Origin: Bog-473 sp963742035
GTDB lineage: Bacteria; Actinomycetota; Acidimicrobiia; Acidimicrobiales; RAAP-2
Assembly (NCBI GenBank): GCA_963742035.1
Contig: CAVUKH010000001.1
Location: 1 to 64,000 of the forward strand
Reading direction: 5' to 3'
Length of the DNA stretch: 64,000 bases
The notes under the pieces were generated by a model. The model searched no databases. It saw only the letters and a list, made by a program, of their open reading frames with translations, and was not told where the DNA came from. Below, in pieces: positions 53,708-62,352 of this stretch. Position numbers and translations under genes: made by a program. Positions within the stretch are counted from its first letter, which is position 1; the number at the start of each line of letters is the position of its first letter.

Positions 53708-55219
53708 CAGGGATCAGGGGTCACGCGGGCCAGCGCGGTGGCCAGGCGGCGGCACGTCTCGTCCCGGCCGAGCACGGCCAGCGAGTCGAACAGCGGGAGG
53801 CCACGCGTCCGACCCATGACGGCCACCCGAATGGGGGCCTGCGCCTTGCCCAGCTTGCGACCGACGGTGTCGGCGATGGCGAGCGTGACCTCGTGCAACG
53901 CCTCTTTGTCCCACGGGCACATCTCGTAGGCGGCCAGCGCTGCGGCCAAAATCTGCGGCGCGCCCTCGTCGCCGGCGATCGCCTTCTGCAAAGCTGTCGG
54001 GGTCGTCGGGCGCGTCCGCCAGGAAGAGGAAGTCGACGAGCTCGGGCACCTCGCCCAACGTGGTCACCCGCTCCTGGGTCACCGCGGCCAGCGCGGCGAA
54101 GACCCCGGCGTCGTAGCGCTCCGGCGCCCAGGCGGGCGGCGAAACGGCCGGCGCGCCGGTGTCGGGGTCGAGCCAGCCCCCCGGCGCCCACTGCCCCGGC
54201 TCCGGGTCGACCCACGGTCGGGCCGCCGCCACGAAGTCGTCCACCGAGAGCTCGCGCAGGTACACGCCGTTCATGTGCGAGAGCTTCTTCACGTCGAAGA
54301 AGGCCGGCGACCGCTGCACGTCCTCCAGGCGGAAGCGCTCCACAATCACGTCCAACGGCACGATCTCCTCGTCGCCCGGGCTCCAGCCGAGCAGGGCGAG
54401 ATAGTTGCGGAACGCCACCGGCAGGTAGCCCTGCTCGCGGTACATCTCCACGGCGACCGGGTCACGCCGCTTGGACAGCTTCTTCCCCCGTTCGTTCACC
54501 AGCAGCGGCAGGTGGGCGTAGGCCGGCAGGGCGAGATCCACGCCCTCGGCCCGGTTCAGCGCGTCCCACAGCATGATCTGCCTGGGCGTGGTCGGCAGCT
54601 GGTCCTCGCCCCGGATCACGTGGGAGATCGCCATGGTGCGGTCGTCCACCGCGTTGGCCAGCACGAACAGCGGCTTGCCGTTCCCCTTCACGCAGATGAA
54701 GTCCTCCAGCGCCCGCTGGGGGAACTCCACGTCACCGCGCACCAGGTCGTGGACCTCCACCACGCCCTCGTCGGGGGTCCGGAAGCGCAGCGCCCGCCCG
54801 TCGCCCCTGGCCAGTCCGAGGTCGCGGCAATGCCCGTCGTAGCCCGGCGTCGGGTCGCCGGCCGCCGCCCGCTGCCGCGTCCGCTCGTCGATCTCCTCCC
54901 GCGTGCACGCGCAGGCGTAGAGCGCGCCGCCGTCCCACAGCGCCTCGATGGCCGCGGCGTGCGCGTCCCCCTGCGCCGACTGGAAGTACGGCCCCTCGTC
55001 GGGGGCCATGCCGAGCCAGTCGAGGGCCGTGATGATCCCGTCGGTCCACTCCGGCCGGTTGCGCTCCTCGTCGGTGTCCTCAATGCGCAGGACGAAGGTG
55101 CCACCGTGCCGGCGCACGAACAACCAATTGAACAGCGCGGCCCGCGCGCTGCCCACGTGGAAGTACCCGGTGGGTGACGGCGCGAAGCGCGCCCGGGGCG
55201 GCGCGGTCTGATCGGTCAT
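53707..55219 (-). CDS. gltX: Glutamyl-tRNA synthetase, one frameshift
   Basis: Class I synthetase with the HIGH region FAPSPTGYFHVGSARAALF and KMSKS loop as KKLSKRRDP. The N-terminal frame is sound to about codon 410. At about 53990 the reading must switch to the frame giving QKAIAGDEGAPQILAAALAA and ending RRLATALARVTPDP at 53707. It attaches Glu to tRNA-Glu (and possibly tRNA-Gln), both encoded beside it. The gene is normally essential, so the shift is probably a sequencing indel. ATG 55219 (MTDQTAP); GTG 55228 is less likely. Confidence 0.9.
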
Positions 55220-55265
55220 GCGAGACACCCCGAGCGCCGACGGAGTGCGAGAAGAGGAACCGGCG

Positions 55266-55460
55266 TCAGTCTTCCTCTATGGAGATGGCGCCCGTCGGGC
55301 AGCCGTTGACCGCCTCGCGCAGGCGCTCGCGGAACTCCTCGGGCGGGTTCTCGTTGAGCACGTAGAGGTAGCCGTCGTCCCGCACCTCGAAGACCTCGGG
55401 CAGGATTCCCATGCAGACGGCGTTGCTGGCACACTCGTCGAAGTCCACGACGACCTTCAC
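55266..55460 (-). CDS. Ferredoxin, P450-type single cluster
   Basis: 64 residues: MKVVVDFDECASNAVCMGI with Cys10 and Cys16, and NGCPTGAISIEED with the last Cys. The second position of the usual CxxCxxC is Ala/Asn, so three cysteines are left, as in [3Fe-4S] ferredoxins that serve cytochromes P450. Electron donor for a P450 such as the one at 2.7 kb is possible but they are 50 kb apart and across the tRNA boundary. Probably co-transcribed with the thiolase genes upstream. Confidence 0.88.
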   Translation of the reverse strand: MKVVVDFDECASNAVCMGILPEVFEVRDDGYLYVLNENPPEEFRERLREAVNGCPTGAISIEED

Positions 55461-55520
55461 GGAGACCTCCTGGTCAGGGCTGGCTTGGTCCCGCCGAGCA
55501 TATCGGCACGGCCCCTCGCC

Positions 55521-56699
55521 TCAGGGCTTGTCGGCGCTGACGACCCACATGGCGAAGAACTGGGACCCCCCACCGTATGCCTGACCGAGGGCCCGACGGG
55601 CGTCGGGCACCTGGTGCTCGCCCGCCATGCCGCGCACCTGCAGCGCTGTCTCCAGGAAGCGGAGCATGCCCGAGGCGCCGATCGGGTTGGACGACAGCAC
55701 ACCGCCCGAGCAGTTCCACGGGATGTCCCCGCCTTCGATCATCGACGTTGCCCCGGCCTGGGTCAGCTTCCACCCCTCACCCTCCGGGCAGAAGCCGAGG
55801 TTCTCCAGCCACATCGGCTCGTACCAGCTGAAGGGCACGTAGACCTCGGCCATGTCGAAGTCGGCTCGCGGGTTCGTGATGCCGGCCTGGCGGTAGAGGT
55901 CGGCGGCGCAGTCGCGGCCCGCCTGGGGGTTCACCTGGTCCCGGCCGGCGAACATCGTGGGCTCCGAGCGCATCGCCATGCCATGGATCCAGGCGGGTGG
56001 CCGCCCGGTCGCCGCCGTCGCCGCACCGGCGGCCTTCTCTGATCCGATGACCATGGCCGCCGCCCCGTCCGAGGACGGGCACGACTCCAGGTAGTGCAGG
56101 GGATCCCACAGCATGATCGACTCCTCCACCATCTGCATGGAGATGTCGGTCAGGTGCAGGTGCGCGTAAGGGTTCTTCAACGCGTGCAACCGGTCCTTGA
56201 CCGCCACCATCATCCCGATGTCACGCGGCGCGCCGGAGCGGTACATGTAGGCCCGGATGATCGGGGCGAAGTAGCCGCCGGCGCCGGCCAGGAGCGGGGC
56301 GGAGAAGGGCTGCGGCACCGACAACGCCCACATGGCGTCGGAGTCGCTCTGCTTCTCGAACGCCACCGTGAGCACGCGCTCGTGGATCCCCGAGGCCACG
56401 AGGTGCGACGCCACTATGGCCGTCGATCCACCGACCGAGCCGGCCGTGTGCACGCGGAACATCGGCTTGCCGACGGCGCCGAGCGCCGAGGCCAGGTACA
56501 GCTCGGGCATCATGACGCCCTCGAACATGTCCGGGGCCTTGCCGACGACGACGGCGTCGATGTCGGCGAAGCTCAGACCGGCGTCCTCCAGTGCCGCTAC
56601 CGCCGCCTCGCGCACCAGGCCGGCGATGGAGACGTCCTCCCGCTTGGACTTGGCGACCGTCTGGCCGACGCCGATGACCGCGCACCGCTCCGCCATCAC
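55521..56699 (-). CDS. Thiolase-fold protein lacking the nucleophilic Cys (Ltp-like)
   Basis: 392 residues with thiolase-superfamily order VIGVGQTVAKSKREDVSIAG, RVHTAGSVGGSTAIVASHLV, VGSEKAAG-like VIGSEKAAG, and NPIGASGMLRFLETALQVRG. The position of the catalytic Cys (xxCASG) reads HTAGSVGG, so normal thiolysis is unlikely. Ltp-like acyl-CoA aldolases act with DUF35 partners, and two DUF35 genes follow in this operon. Start overlaps the stop of the next thiolase gene by four bases. Carbon-carbon cleavage of a branched acyl-CoA is a plausible but unproven role. Confidence 0.82.
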   Translation of the reverse strand: MMAERCAVIGVGQTVAKSKREDVSIAGLVREAAVAALEDAGLSFADIDAVVVGKAPDMFEGVMMPELYLASALGAVGKPMFRVHTAGSVGGSTAIVASHLVASGIHERVLTVAFEKQSDSDAMWALSVPQPFSAPLLAGAGGYFAPIIRAYMYRSGAPRDIGMMVAVKDRLHALKNPYAHLHLTDISMQMVEESIMLWDPLHYLESCPSSDGAAAMVIGSEKAAGAATAATGRPPAWIHGMAMRSEPTMFAGRDQVNPQAGRDCAADLYRQAGITNPRADFDMAEVYVPFSWYEPMWLENLGFCPEGEGWKLTQAGATSMIEGGDIPWNCSGGVLSSNPIGASGMLRFLETALQVRGMAGEHQVPDARRALGQAYGGGSQFFAMWVVSADKP

Positions 56700-57781
56700 A
56701 CACCCTCCAGGACGCAGACCAGGTTCTGTTGCAGGCAGGGCCCCGACGTGGCGTGCGCCACGGCGCGGTCGGCCTGGCCCGACCAGATGCGCTGCGCCGA
56801 CTCGCCGATGCGGATGAGCCCGGCCGACATCATCGGATTGGCGGCCAGCGCCCCGCCCGAGGGATTGACGTCGACGCCGTCGCCCAGGGCCAGCGCCTCG
56901 GCCAGGATCAGCTCCTGGTGGGCGTAGGGCGCGTGCAGCTCGGCGACGTCGACCTTCTTGGTCCCCACGCCGGCCTTCTCCCCCGCCAGCTTCGTCGAGG
57001 GCGAGACCGTGAGGTCGCGGGCGCCCAACGCGTGGGTCTCAATGCGGTGGTCGATGCCGGTGATGAACGCCGGCCGCTCGCACAGTTCGTAGGCCCGCTC
57101 GCCGGCGGCCAGGACGATGGCGGCGCAGCCGTCGGTGAGCGGCGGCAGGGCGTGGCGGCGCAGGGGCGCCACCTCGTACGCCTCGGTCAGCAGCTCTTCG
57201 GGCGAACGGTCGTAGGCGACCTGGGCCTTGGGGTTCGCCAGCGCGGCGCGCCGGGACCGGCTGGCCACGGCGGCGAAGTCGGCCTCGCTGGCCGCGCCCT
57301 TGTCGATCATCGCCTGCGCCTGCAGCGCCGCGAGGGACGTCGGGTCCGGCCACAACGGCGCCAGGTAGTAGGGGTCGAGCTGGACGGAGAGCACTTCGCC
57401 GAGGACGCCCATGGAGGAGCGCCCGAAGGCGTAGACGAGCGCGGCGTCGATCTCGCCCTCCTGCAGCAGCACCCAGGCCTCGTAGAGCGCCCAGGCGCCG
57501 TCCATCTCGACGTGCGACTCGGCTCGGGGCGGCCACACCCCGACGGCATCGAGGGCCGCCACGAAGGAGAACGGGCCGCCGATCAGGTAGTCGGTCGACC
57601 CCGAGCAGATGAAGCCGACGTCGTCCTTGGTGATGCCGATATTGCCGAACACCTCGGCCACGACCGGCATGAGCATCTCGACCTCGTTGCGCGCGTCCTC
57701 GCGCCGCACGTTGTCGTACTGGGCGAAGGACACCACCCCGACCGGCCGCCGGCCCGAGACGAGCCCGGGGAAATCGCTCAC
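56696..57781 (-). CDS. Second thiolase-fold protein, Cys-less
   Basis: 361 residues. FICSGSTDYLIGGPFSFVAA, SHVEMDGAWALYEAWVLLQE and CAAIVLAAGERAYELCERPA are thiolase-like, and GVDVNPSGGALAANPMMSAG is the C-terminal motif. The catalytic Cys position is EMDGAW, so it too lacks the nucleophile. Pairs of such proteins with DUF35 subunits probably form heteromers. Four-base overlap with the genes on both sides. Confidence 0.8.
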   Translation of the reverse strand: MSDFPGLVSGRRPVGVVSFAQYDNVRREDARNEVEMLMPVVAEVFGNIGITKDDVGFICSGSTDYLIGGPFSFVAALDAVGVWPPRAESHVEMDGAWALYEAWVLLQEGEIDAALVYAFGRSSMGVLGEVLSVQLDPYYLAPLWPDPTSLAALQAQAMIDKGAASEADFAAVASRSRRAALANPKAQVAYDRSPEELLTEAYEVAPLRRHALPPLTDGCAAIVLAAGERAYELCERPAFITGIDHRIETHALGARDLTVSPSTKLAGEKAGVGTKKVDVAELHAPYAHQELILAEALALGDGVDVNPSGGALAANPMMSAGLIRIGESAQRIWSGQADRAVAHATSGPCLQQNLVCVLEGV

Positions 57782-58272
57782 AGGTACTCCTTGTAGGTCT
57801 CGTAGTCGGCGTCGGGCTCACCGGTGGGGCGGAAGTACTTGACCGAGGCCAAGGTCGGCCCCAGCTCCTCGGGTGGCACCCACACGGCCTCGACCCGCAT
57901 GCCCATGCGGATCTCGTCGGTCGGGATCTCCTGAATGAGGCCCATGAACGACAGGTTGGCCCCGTCCAGCAGGATCTGGCCGCAGATATAGGGGATCTCG
58001 ATCGACTGGCCGGCGAACGGCACGTTCACCACGCAGTAGGTGGTCACGGTGCCGGTGTTGGGCAGCTCGACGATCTCGTCGGTGGGCAGGCCGTCGGTCG
58101 GGCACGAGCCGCGCGAGGGCACGTAGACCTTCTTGCACTTGGGGCAGCGCTGGCCGATGAACTTGCCCTGTTCGTACCCGTGCAGGTTCTTGCTCATGGC
58201 CACGCCGGCCGTGAAATTGAAGTCGAGGCGGGTGGTCGCCGCCATCATGGTCACCGGCTCACGCTCGCTCAT
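57778..58272 (-). CDS. DUF35 OB-fold protein with zinc motif
   Basis: 164 residues. A zinc-ribbon part QRCPKCKKVYVPSRGSCPTD is followed by the OB fold (VTTYCVVNVPFAGQSIEIPY, LMGLIQEI-like FMGLIQEIPTDEIRMGMRVE). DUF35 proteins partner thiolase-fold enzymes and acyl-CoA aldolases and may bind acyl-CoA. ATG 58272 overlaps the stop of the other DUF35 gene as ATGA. Belongs to the four-gene DUF35-DUF35-thiolase-thiolase operon. Confidence 0.88.
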   Translation of the reverse strand: MSEREPVTMMAATTRLDFNFTAGVAMSKNLHGYEQGKFIGQRCPKCKKVYVPSRGSCPTDGLPTDEIVELPNTGTVTTYCVVNVPFAGQSIEIPYICGQILLDGANLSFMGLIQEIPTDEIRMGMRVEAVWVPPEELGPTLASVKYFRPTGEPDADYETYKEYL

Positions 58273-58730
58273 CGTCCGCCTCCGACCGCGACGAAGTGGC
58301 TGATGTCCTTGACGTGGCCGACTCGCTCGTCCTCGGGGGCGAACTCGGGACGGACCCGCATGCCGGTCGAGACCTCGTCGGGACGCACGGCCGGCAGGAC
58401 GTGGAGGAACGAGGTGTCGGCGCCGTCGAACTGCACGAGCACCCAGGCGAAGGGCTCCTGCAGCGGGTGCTTGGGTTGCGGGTGGGCCACCCAGGACCAC
58501 GTGGTGACCGTGCCCTCGGGCCCGACCTCGACGATGCCCTCGGTCTCCTCCCCCGTCTCGGGGTCGTACTCGGTCGGCGGCACAATGACACGCCCGCCCG
58601 AGCCCCGGATCCCGACGACCTTGCCGTCGCGCAGTGCGGTCAGGAAGGCCCCGACCACCGGCCCCACGGAGCGCACGTAGGGATACTCCAGGACGTGGTC
58701 GGCGCGGTAGATCACCGCCTCCTCTGCCAT
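58269..58730 (-). CDS. DUF35-type OB-fold protein without zinc cysteines
   Basis: 153 residues; no Cys-x2-Cys. OB-fold features are GIVEVGPEGTVTTWSWVAHP, FAWVLVQFDGADTSFLHVLP and GMRVRPEFAPEDERVGHVKD. It starts the operon with its DUF35 relative and the two thiolase-fold proteins. Two unequal DUF35 subunits with two unequal thiolase-like subunits suggest a heterotetrameric enzyme. Start ATG 58730; a 78-base gap separates it from the UbiB-like gene. Confidence 0.83.
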   Translation of the reverse strand: MAEEAVIYRADHVLEYPYVRSVGPVVGAFLTALRDGKVVGIRGSGGRVIVPPTEYDPETGEETEGIVEVGPEGTVTTWSWVAHPQPKHPLQEPFAWVLVQFDGADTSFLHVLPAVRPDEVSTGMRVRPEFAPEDERVGHVKDISHFVAVGGGR

Positions 58731-58808
58731 GTCACCCTCCCCGGTCCACGGACCTCCAGCGGGCCCGTCGTGAAACTAGAACAGATTCCAGTTTCGTGCC
58801 AGGTCCCG

Positions 58809-60347
58809 TCAGTCCAGGCTGGACATGTCGACGCCGGCCAGCAGGTGTTCGATGAAGGCCCGGTCGTTGAGGATGGGCACCTCCGAGACGAACATGCGTC
58901 CGTAGCGCTCGAAGTACATCAGCTGCTTGGCCAGGAGGAACGTGCCCCGGTCGAACTCCGACATGAGGCCGCCGGACTGGTCCGCCATGCGCCGTACCCG
59001 GCGCTGGGTGCGCAGCCGCCGCAGGATCGCCCGCACGCTGCGCCGGTGCGCCTCCACCCCTTGGGCCTTGGCCATCTGCAGCTGAATCGTCTGCATGATC
59101 TGGGCCAGGCTGACCTCACCGAAGGGGCGGGTCAGCGCCGGCTCCACGATGGAGCGGACGAACGCGGTGAGGTCCTCGTCGGACAGGCCGACGGCCACCC
59201 CGATGGCGGGCCCGTAGACGTCGGTGATGTGTTTCGTCACCACCGGCCAGGCCGTCTCGTCGCCCATGGCGGCCGAGAGCAGCGAAATGAAGAAGCGGTG
59301 GGTCGAGGGGTCGAGCCGGCCGACGATCCCCCAGTCGATGACGCCGATGCGGCCGTCGCGCAGCAGCATCATGTTGCCGGCGTGGACGTCGCCGTGGAAC
59401 GCGCCCCAGCGCACGGTGGTCAAGAAGAAGGCCCGCATGACCTCCTGCACCAGCGGGGTCGGATCGAACCCCAGGTCGGCCACGCGGGCCAGGTCGTCGA
59501 TGGGGACCCCGTCGAAGAACTCCATCGTCAGCACGTTGCGGCCCGAGAGCTCCACGTAGGGCTCGGGCACCGCCATCAGCTTCAGGTCGAACTCGTTCTG
59601 CAGCCGGCGGAAGTGCAGGAGCGAGCGAGCCTCGTTCCGCAGGTCCATCTCCTCGCCGATCTGCACCCGGAAGCCGTCGAGCAGCTGCAGGGTGGACCCG
59701 GCCATCTGGTCACCGGTCTGGCGCACCAAAATCTCGAGCAGCGGTTGCATCAGGTCGAGGTCGGTGGCCACGGTGTGCTCAATGCCGGGTCGGAGCACCT
59801 TGACCGCCACCGTCCGTCCGTCCAGCAGGCGGGCCCGGTGCACCACGGCGATGGAGGCCGTGCCGATCGGGTCGGGCTCGAACTCGGCGAAGGCGTCACG
59901 CAGGGAGAGGCCGAGATCCTCCTCCACCCGTTGGCGCACATCGGGAAACGGCACCGGCGGTCCCGTGTCGAGGCAGGCGCGGAACTCGTCGGCCACATCG
60001 TCACCGAACATGCCCGGAGACGACGCAATGATCTGCCCGAACTTCATGAAGGTCCCGCCGAGGTCCTGGAAGCTCTTGCGCAGCGGCCGCGCCAGCTGGG
60101 CCGCCGGGAGCGGTCCCTGCCGGATGGTGCGCACCTGCCGGAAGGCCGTCGGCGTGAAGTGGATCGCCACCACCTTGGCGATGGTCCGGCTGCGGCGCAG
60201 CAGCGCACGGTGTGTCGGATCGGGCAAGCGCCGCGGGTAGATGCGCGGCACGTCCTCGGTCAATGGGCGCGGCACCGGGGTCTGTTGCGTCTCTGACCGC
60301 ACCTGGGGTGTCGCGCCAGCCGGTGCCTCCGCCGCGCCTGGGTCCAC
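58809..60347 (-). CDS. ABC1/UbiB-family atypical kinase
   Basis: 512 residues with the KxGQ motif FMKFGQIIASSPG, an Ala-rich nucleotide loop GTASIAVVHRARLLDGRTVA with the catalytic Lys in VAVKVLRPG, and HGDVHAGNMMLLRDGRIGVI with IDWG (metal-binding Asp). The family supports isoprenoid lipid/quinone biosynthesis or lipid homeostasis as an ATPase/kinase. No clear C-terminal membrane anchors. The start is uncertain because the N-terminal 30 residues are low-complexity. Confidence 0.88.
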   Translation of the reverse strand: MDPGAAEAPAGATPQVRSETQQTPVPRPLTEDVPRIYPRRLPDPTHRALLRRSRTIAKVVAIHFTPTAFRQVRTIRQGPLPAAQLARPLRKSFQDLGGTFMKFGQIIASSPGMFGDDVADEFRACLDTGPPVPFPDVRQRVEEDLGLSLRDAFAEFEPDPIGTASIAVVHRARLLDGRTVAVKVLRPGIEHTVATDLDLMQPLLEILVRQTGDQMAGSTLQLLDGFRVQIGEEMDLRNEARSLLHFRRLQNEFDLKLMAVPEPYVELSGRNVLTMEFFDGVPIDDLARVADLGFDPTPLVQEVMRAFFLTTVRWGAFHGDVHAGNMMLLRDGRIGVIDWGIVGRLDPSTHRFFISLLSAAMGDETAWPVVTKHITDVYGPAIGVAVGLSDEDLTAFVRSIVEPALTRPFGEVSLAQIMQTIQLQMAKAQGVEAHRRSVRAILRRLRTQRRVRRMADQSGGLMSEFDRGTFLLAKQLMYFERYGRMFVSEVPILNDRAFIEHLLAGVDMSSLD

Positions 60348-60397
60348 CGGCTCAGGGTAGGCGAGCCGCCGTGGGGGCCCCGCATCCCCGGTCGGTT

Positions 60398-60778
60398 CTA
60401 GGCGAAGCCGTTCTCCAGCGCGGCCAGCGCGCCCTTGTAGCTGTCCCCGAAAATCGGTGCCATCTCGTCCGGCCTGACGTCGTAGGCCCAGATCACCTTG
60501 GAACCCGCACCGTCGGGCTCGACCGAGACGGTGGCGGTGTGGCTCTCGATGGGCACGCCGCCGACGACGGAGTAGGTGAGCACCCGGTTCTCCTCGTCAC
60601 GGGCCAGCAGCCGCTCGCGGATCTCCATACCGAACATGCCGATGATGCGGTCGTCATCCTCCAGGCGGAAGGACTCGATGCCCGGGAAGAACGCCGCCAC
60701 TCCGCCGAAGTCGCCCACCTTCGCCCATACCTCGTCAGGCGGGGCTGCGATCGTCACGTCGACTGCGCCTGCTGCCAT
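60398..60778 (-). CDS. SRPBCC (START-like) family protein
   Basis: 126 residues with a polyketide-cyclase/Bet v1-like pattern: VDVTIAAPPDEVWAKVGDFG, RLEDDDRIIGMFG, TYSVVGGVPIESHTATVSVE and YKGALAALENGFA. The family binds hydrophobic ligands. ATG 60778 after AAGGAGG is clearly better than the frame start at 60892. Divergent from the aldo/keto reductase gene. Confidence 0.83.
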   Translation of the reverse strand: MAAGAVDVTIAAPPDEVWAKVGDFGGVAAFFPGIESFRLEDDDRIIGMFGMEIRERLLARDEENRVLTYSVVGGVPIESHTATVSVEPDGAGSKVIWAYDVRPDEMAPIFGDSYKGALAALENGFA

Positions 60779-60882
60779 TGCGGCCTCCTTGTCACGCTCG
60801 GTTCCCGAACCTGAAGTGCCCGGTACAGTACTGCCGACCCGGTCCGCCCGCAGGAGACCGGCCGCCAGGAGGGAGGGTGCCG

Positions 60883-61806
60883 GTGGAGACACGCACGATC
60901 GGCTCGTTGGAGGTCAGCGTCGTCGGCCTGGGCTGCAACAACTTCGGCATGCGCATCGGCCGGAAGGAGACGGCGGCCGTGGTCGATGCCGCGCTCAGTG
61001 CGGGCATCAACTTCTTCGACACCGCCGACATTTACGGCGGGACCAAGAGCGAGACCTATCTGGGCGAGGCGCTCGGTTCCCGCCGGGACGAGATCGTGCT
61101 CGCGACCAAGTTCGGCGCGCCCTACGAGGGCCATGAGGGCGGAGCGTCCGCCGCGTACATACGCACCGCGGTGGAAGACAGCCTGACCCGCCTCGGCACC
61201 GACCGCATCGACCTGTACCAGCAGCACGTGCCGGACCAGAAGACCCCCATCGCCGAGACGATCGGCACGTTGGTCGAGCTCGTCGCGGAGGGCAAGATCC
61301 GCGAGTTCGGCTGCTCCAACTTCACCGTCGACATGCTCACCGAGGCCGCCGCGGCCACGCCGGCCGGCAGCCCCGGGTTCGTCAGCGTGCAGAACCAGTA
61401 CAACATCCTCTTCCGCGAGCCCGAGGACGGTGTCCTCGACTGGTGCGATCGTTCCGGCGTGGCGTTCCTGCCCTACTTCCCCTTGGCCAGCGGCCTGCTG
61501 AGCGGCAAGTACCGGGCCGGCGAGCCGCCTCCGGAGGGCACCCGGCTGGCCGGCATGGGCGATCGGGCCGCCAGCCAGCTCACCGACGAACGCCTGGCCG
61601 CCGTCGCTGCGCTCGACGAGCTGGCGCGGCGCAACGGCCATGGCGTGCTCGACCTCGCCTTCGGTTGGCTGCTCGAGCGTCCGGCCGTGGCTTCTGTCAT
61701 CGCAGGTGCCACCCGCCCCGAGCAGATCGCCGCCAATGTCGCCGCTGGCACCTGGCGCCCCCCGGCCGACGTGCTGGCGGCCGTCGACGTCATCGCACCG
61801 CGCTAG
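60883..61806 (+). CDS. Aldo/keto reductase
   Basis: 307 residues of the AKR TIM barrel: VVGLGCNNFGMRIG, NFFDTADIYGG with Asp/Tyr of the tetrad, LATKFG (Lys), RIDLYQQHVPD (His), FGCSNF and the C-terminal SVIAGATRPEQIAANVAAGT. NADPH-dependent reduction of a carbonyl is expected. GTG 60883 is nine bases after AGGAGG; the open frame continues back to 60778. Its end overlaps the convergent membrane-protein gene by four bases. Confidence 0.9.
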   Translation: METRTIGSLEVSVVGLGCNNFGMRIGRKETAAVVDAALSAGINFFDTADIYGGTKSETYLGEALGSRRDEIVLATKFGAPYEGHEGGASAAYIRTAVEDSLTRLGTDRIDLYQQHVPDQKTPIAETIGTLVELVAEGKIREFGCSNFTVDMLTEAAAATPAGSPGFVSVQNQYNILFREPEDGVLDWCDRSGVAFLPYFPLASGLLSGKYRAGEPPPEGTRLAGMGDRAASQLTDERLAAVAALDELARRNGHGVLDLAFGWLLERPAVASVIAGATRPEQIAANVAAGTWRPPADVLAAVDVIAPR

Positions 61807-62285
61807 TCGAGCGACGGTGCAGCGGCCCGTACGGGGGCGAGGCGGACCAAGAGGTTGTAGGTGACGAGGGCGATGGCTACATGCATCGTCATCAGCACCA
61901 GCACGGCCTTCGCGGGCTGCCCCTGATGCCAGATGTAGAGGTCCGGGAGCAGGAGGACCAGGGTCACGACGATGGCCAGCCGGAAGAACAGCCAGCGCGG
62001 CGCTGAGCTCACGCGCGCCACAATCGGCCAGGCGGCGCAGGCGATGAGCACGCCGATGACGGTCAGCTTGGCGTAATCGTGGAATTGGAAGTGGACATAG
62101 CCCTTCGTGGACGGGAACAGCCTCGTCCCGATGGCGACCAGTGCGGCGTCAGCGGCCAACGACAGCACAACGGAGAGGACCGTGGCCACGAGCACCCGCC
62201 ACCACGACGGTGGCCGGTGTGGCGGCGAGAAGTCGATGCGCGCCAAGGCCAGGGCCCGCTCGGTGACATCGGGGGAAGCCGCCAT
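61803..62285 (-). CDS. Four-helix membrane protein
   Basis: About 160 residues with four hydrophobic segments (VLVATVLSVVLSLAADAALV, LTVIGVLIACAAW, RLAIVVTLVLLLPDLYIW, AVLVLMTMHVAIALVTYNLL), similar in layout to DUF6069-type actinobacterial proteins. No catalytic motifs; function unknown. ATG 62285 or GTG 62291 are alternative starts. Confidence 0.7.
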   Translation of the reverse strand: MAASPDVTERALALARIDFSPPHRPPSWWRVLVATVLSVVLSLAADAALVAIGTRLFPSTKGYVHFQFHDYAKLTVIGVLIACAAWPIVARVSSAPRWLFFRLAIVVTLVLLLPDLYIWHQGQPAKAVLVLMTMHVAIALVTYNLLVRLAPVRAAAPSLD

Positions 62286-62352
62286 GCTCACACGCTACGG
62301 GGAGATGCAACCCCGCCGAATCAGTCGCGAGGCGGAATCGGTCGGCCGCCTC

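Noticed and set aside
58296..60296. 666-codon plus-strand open frame
   Set aside because: It is antisense to the DUF35 and UbiB-like genes, which have clear motifs; long antisense frames are common in G+C-rich DNA. The translation shows no domain.
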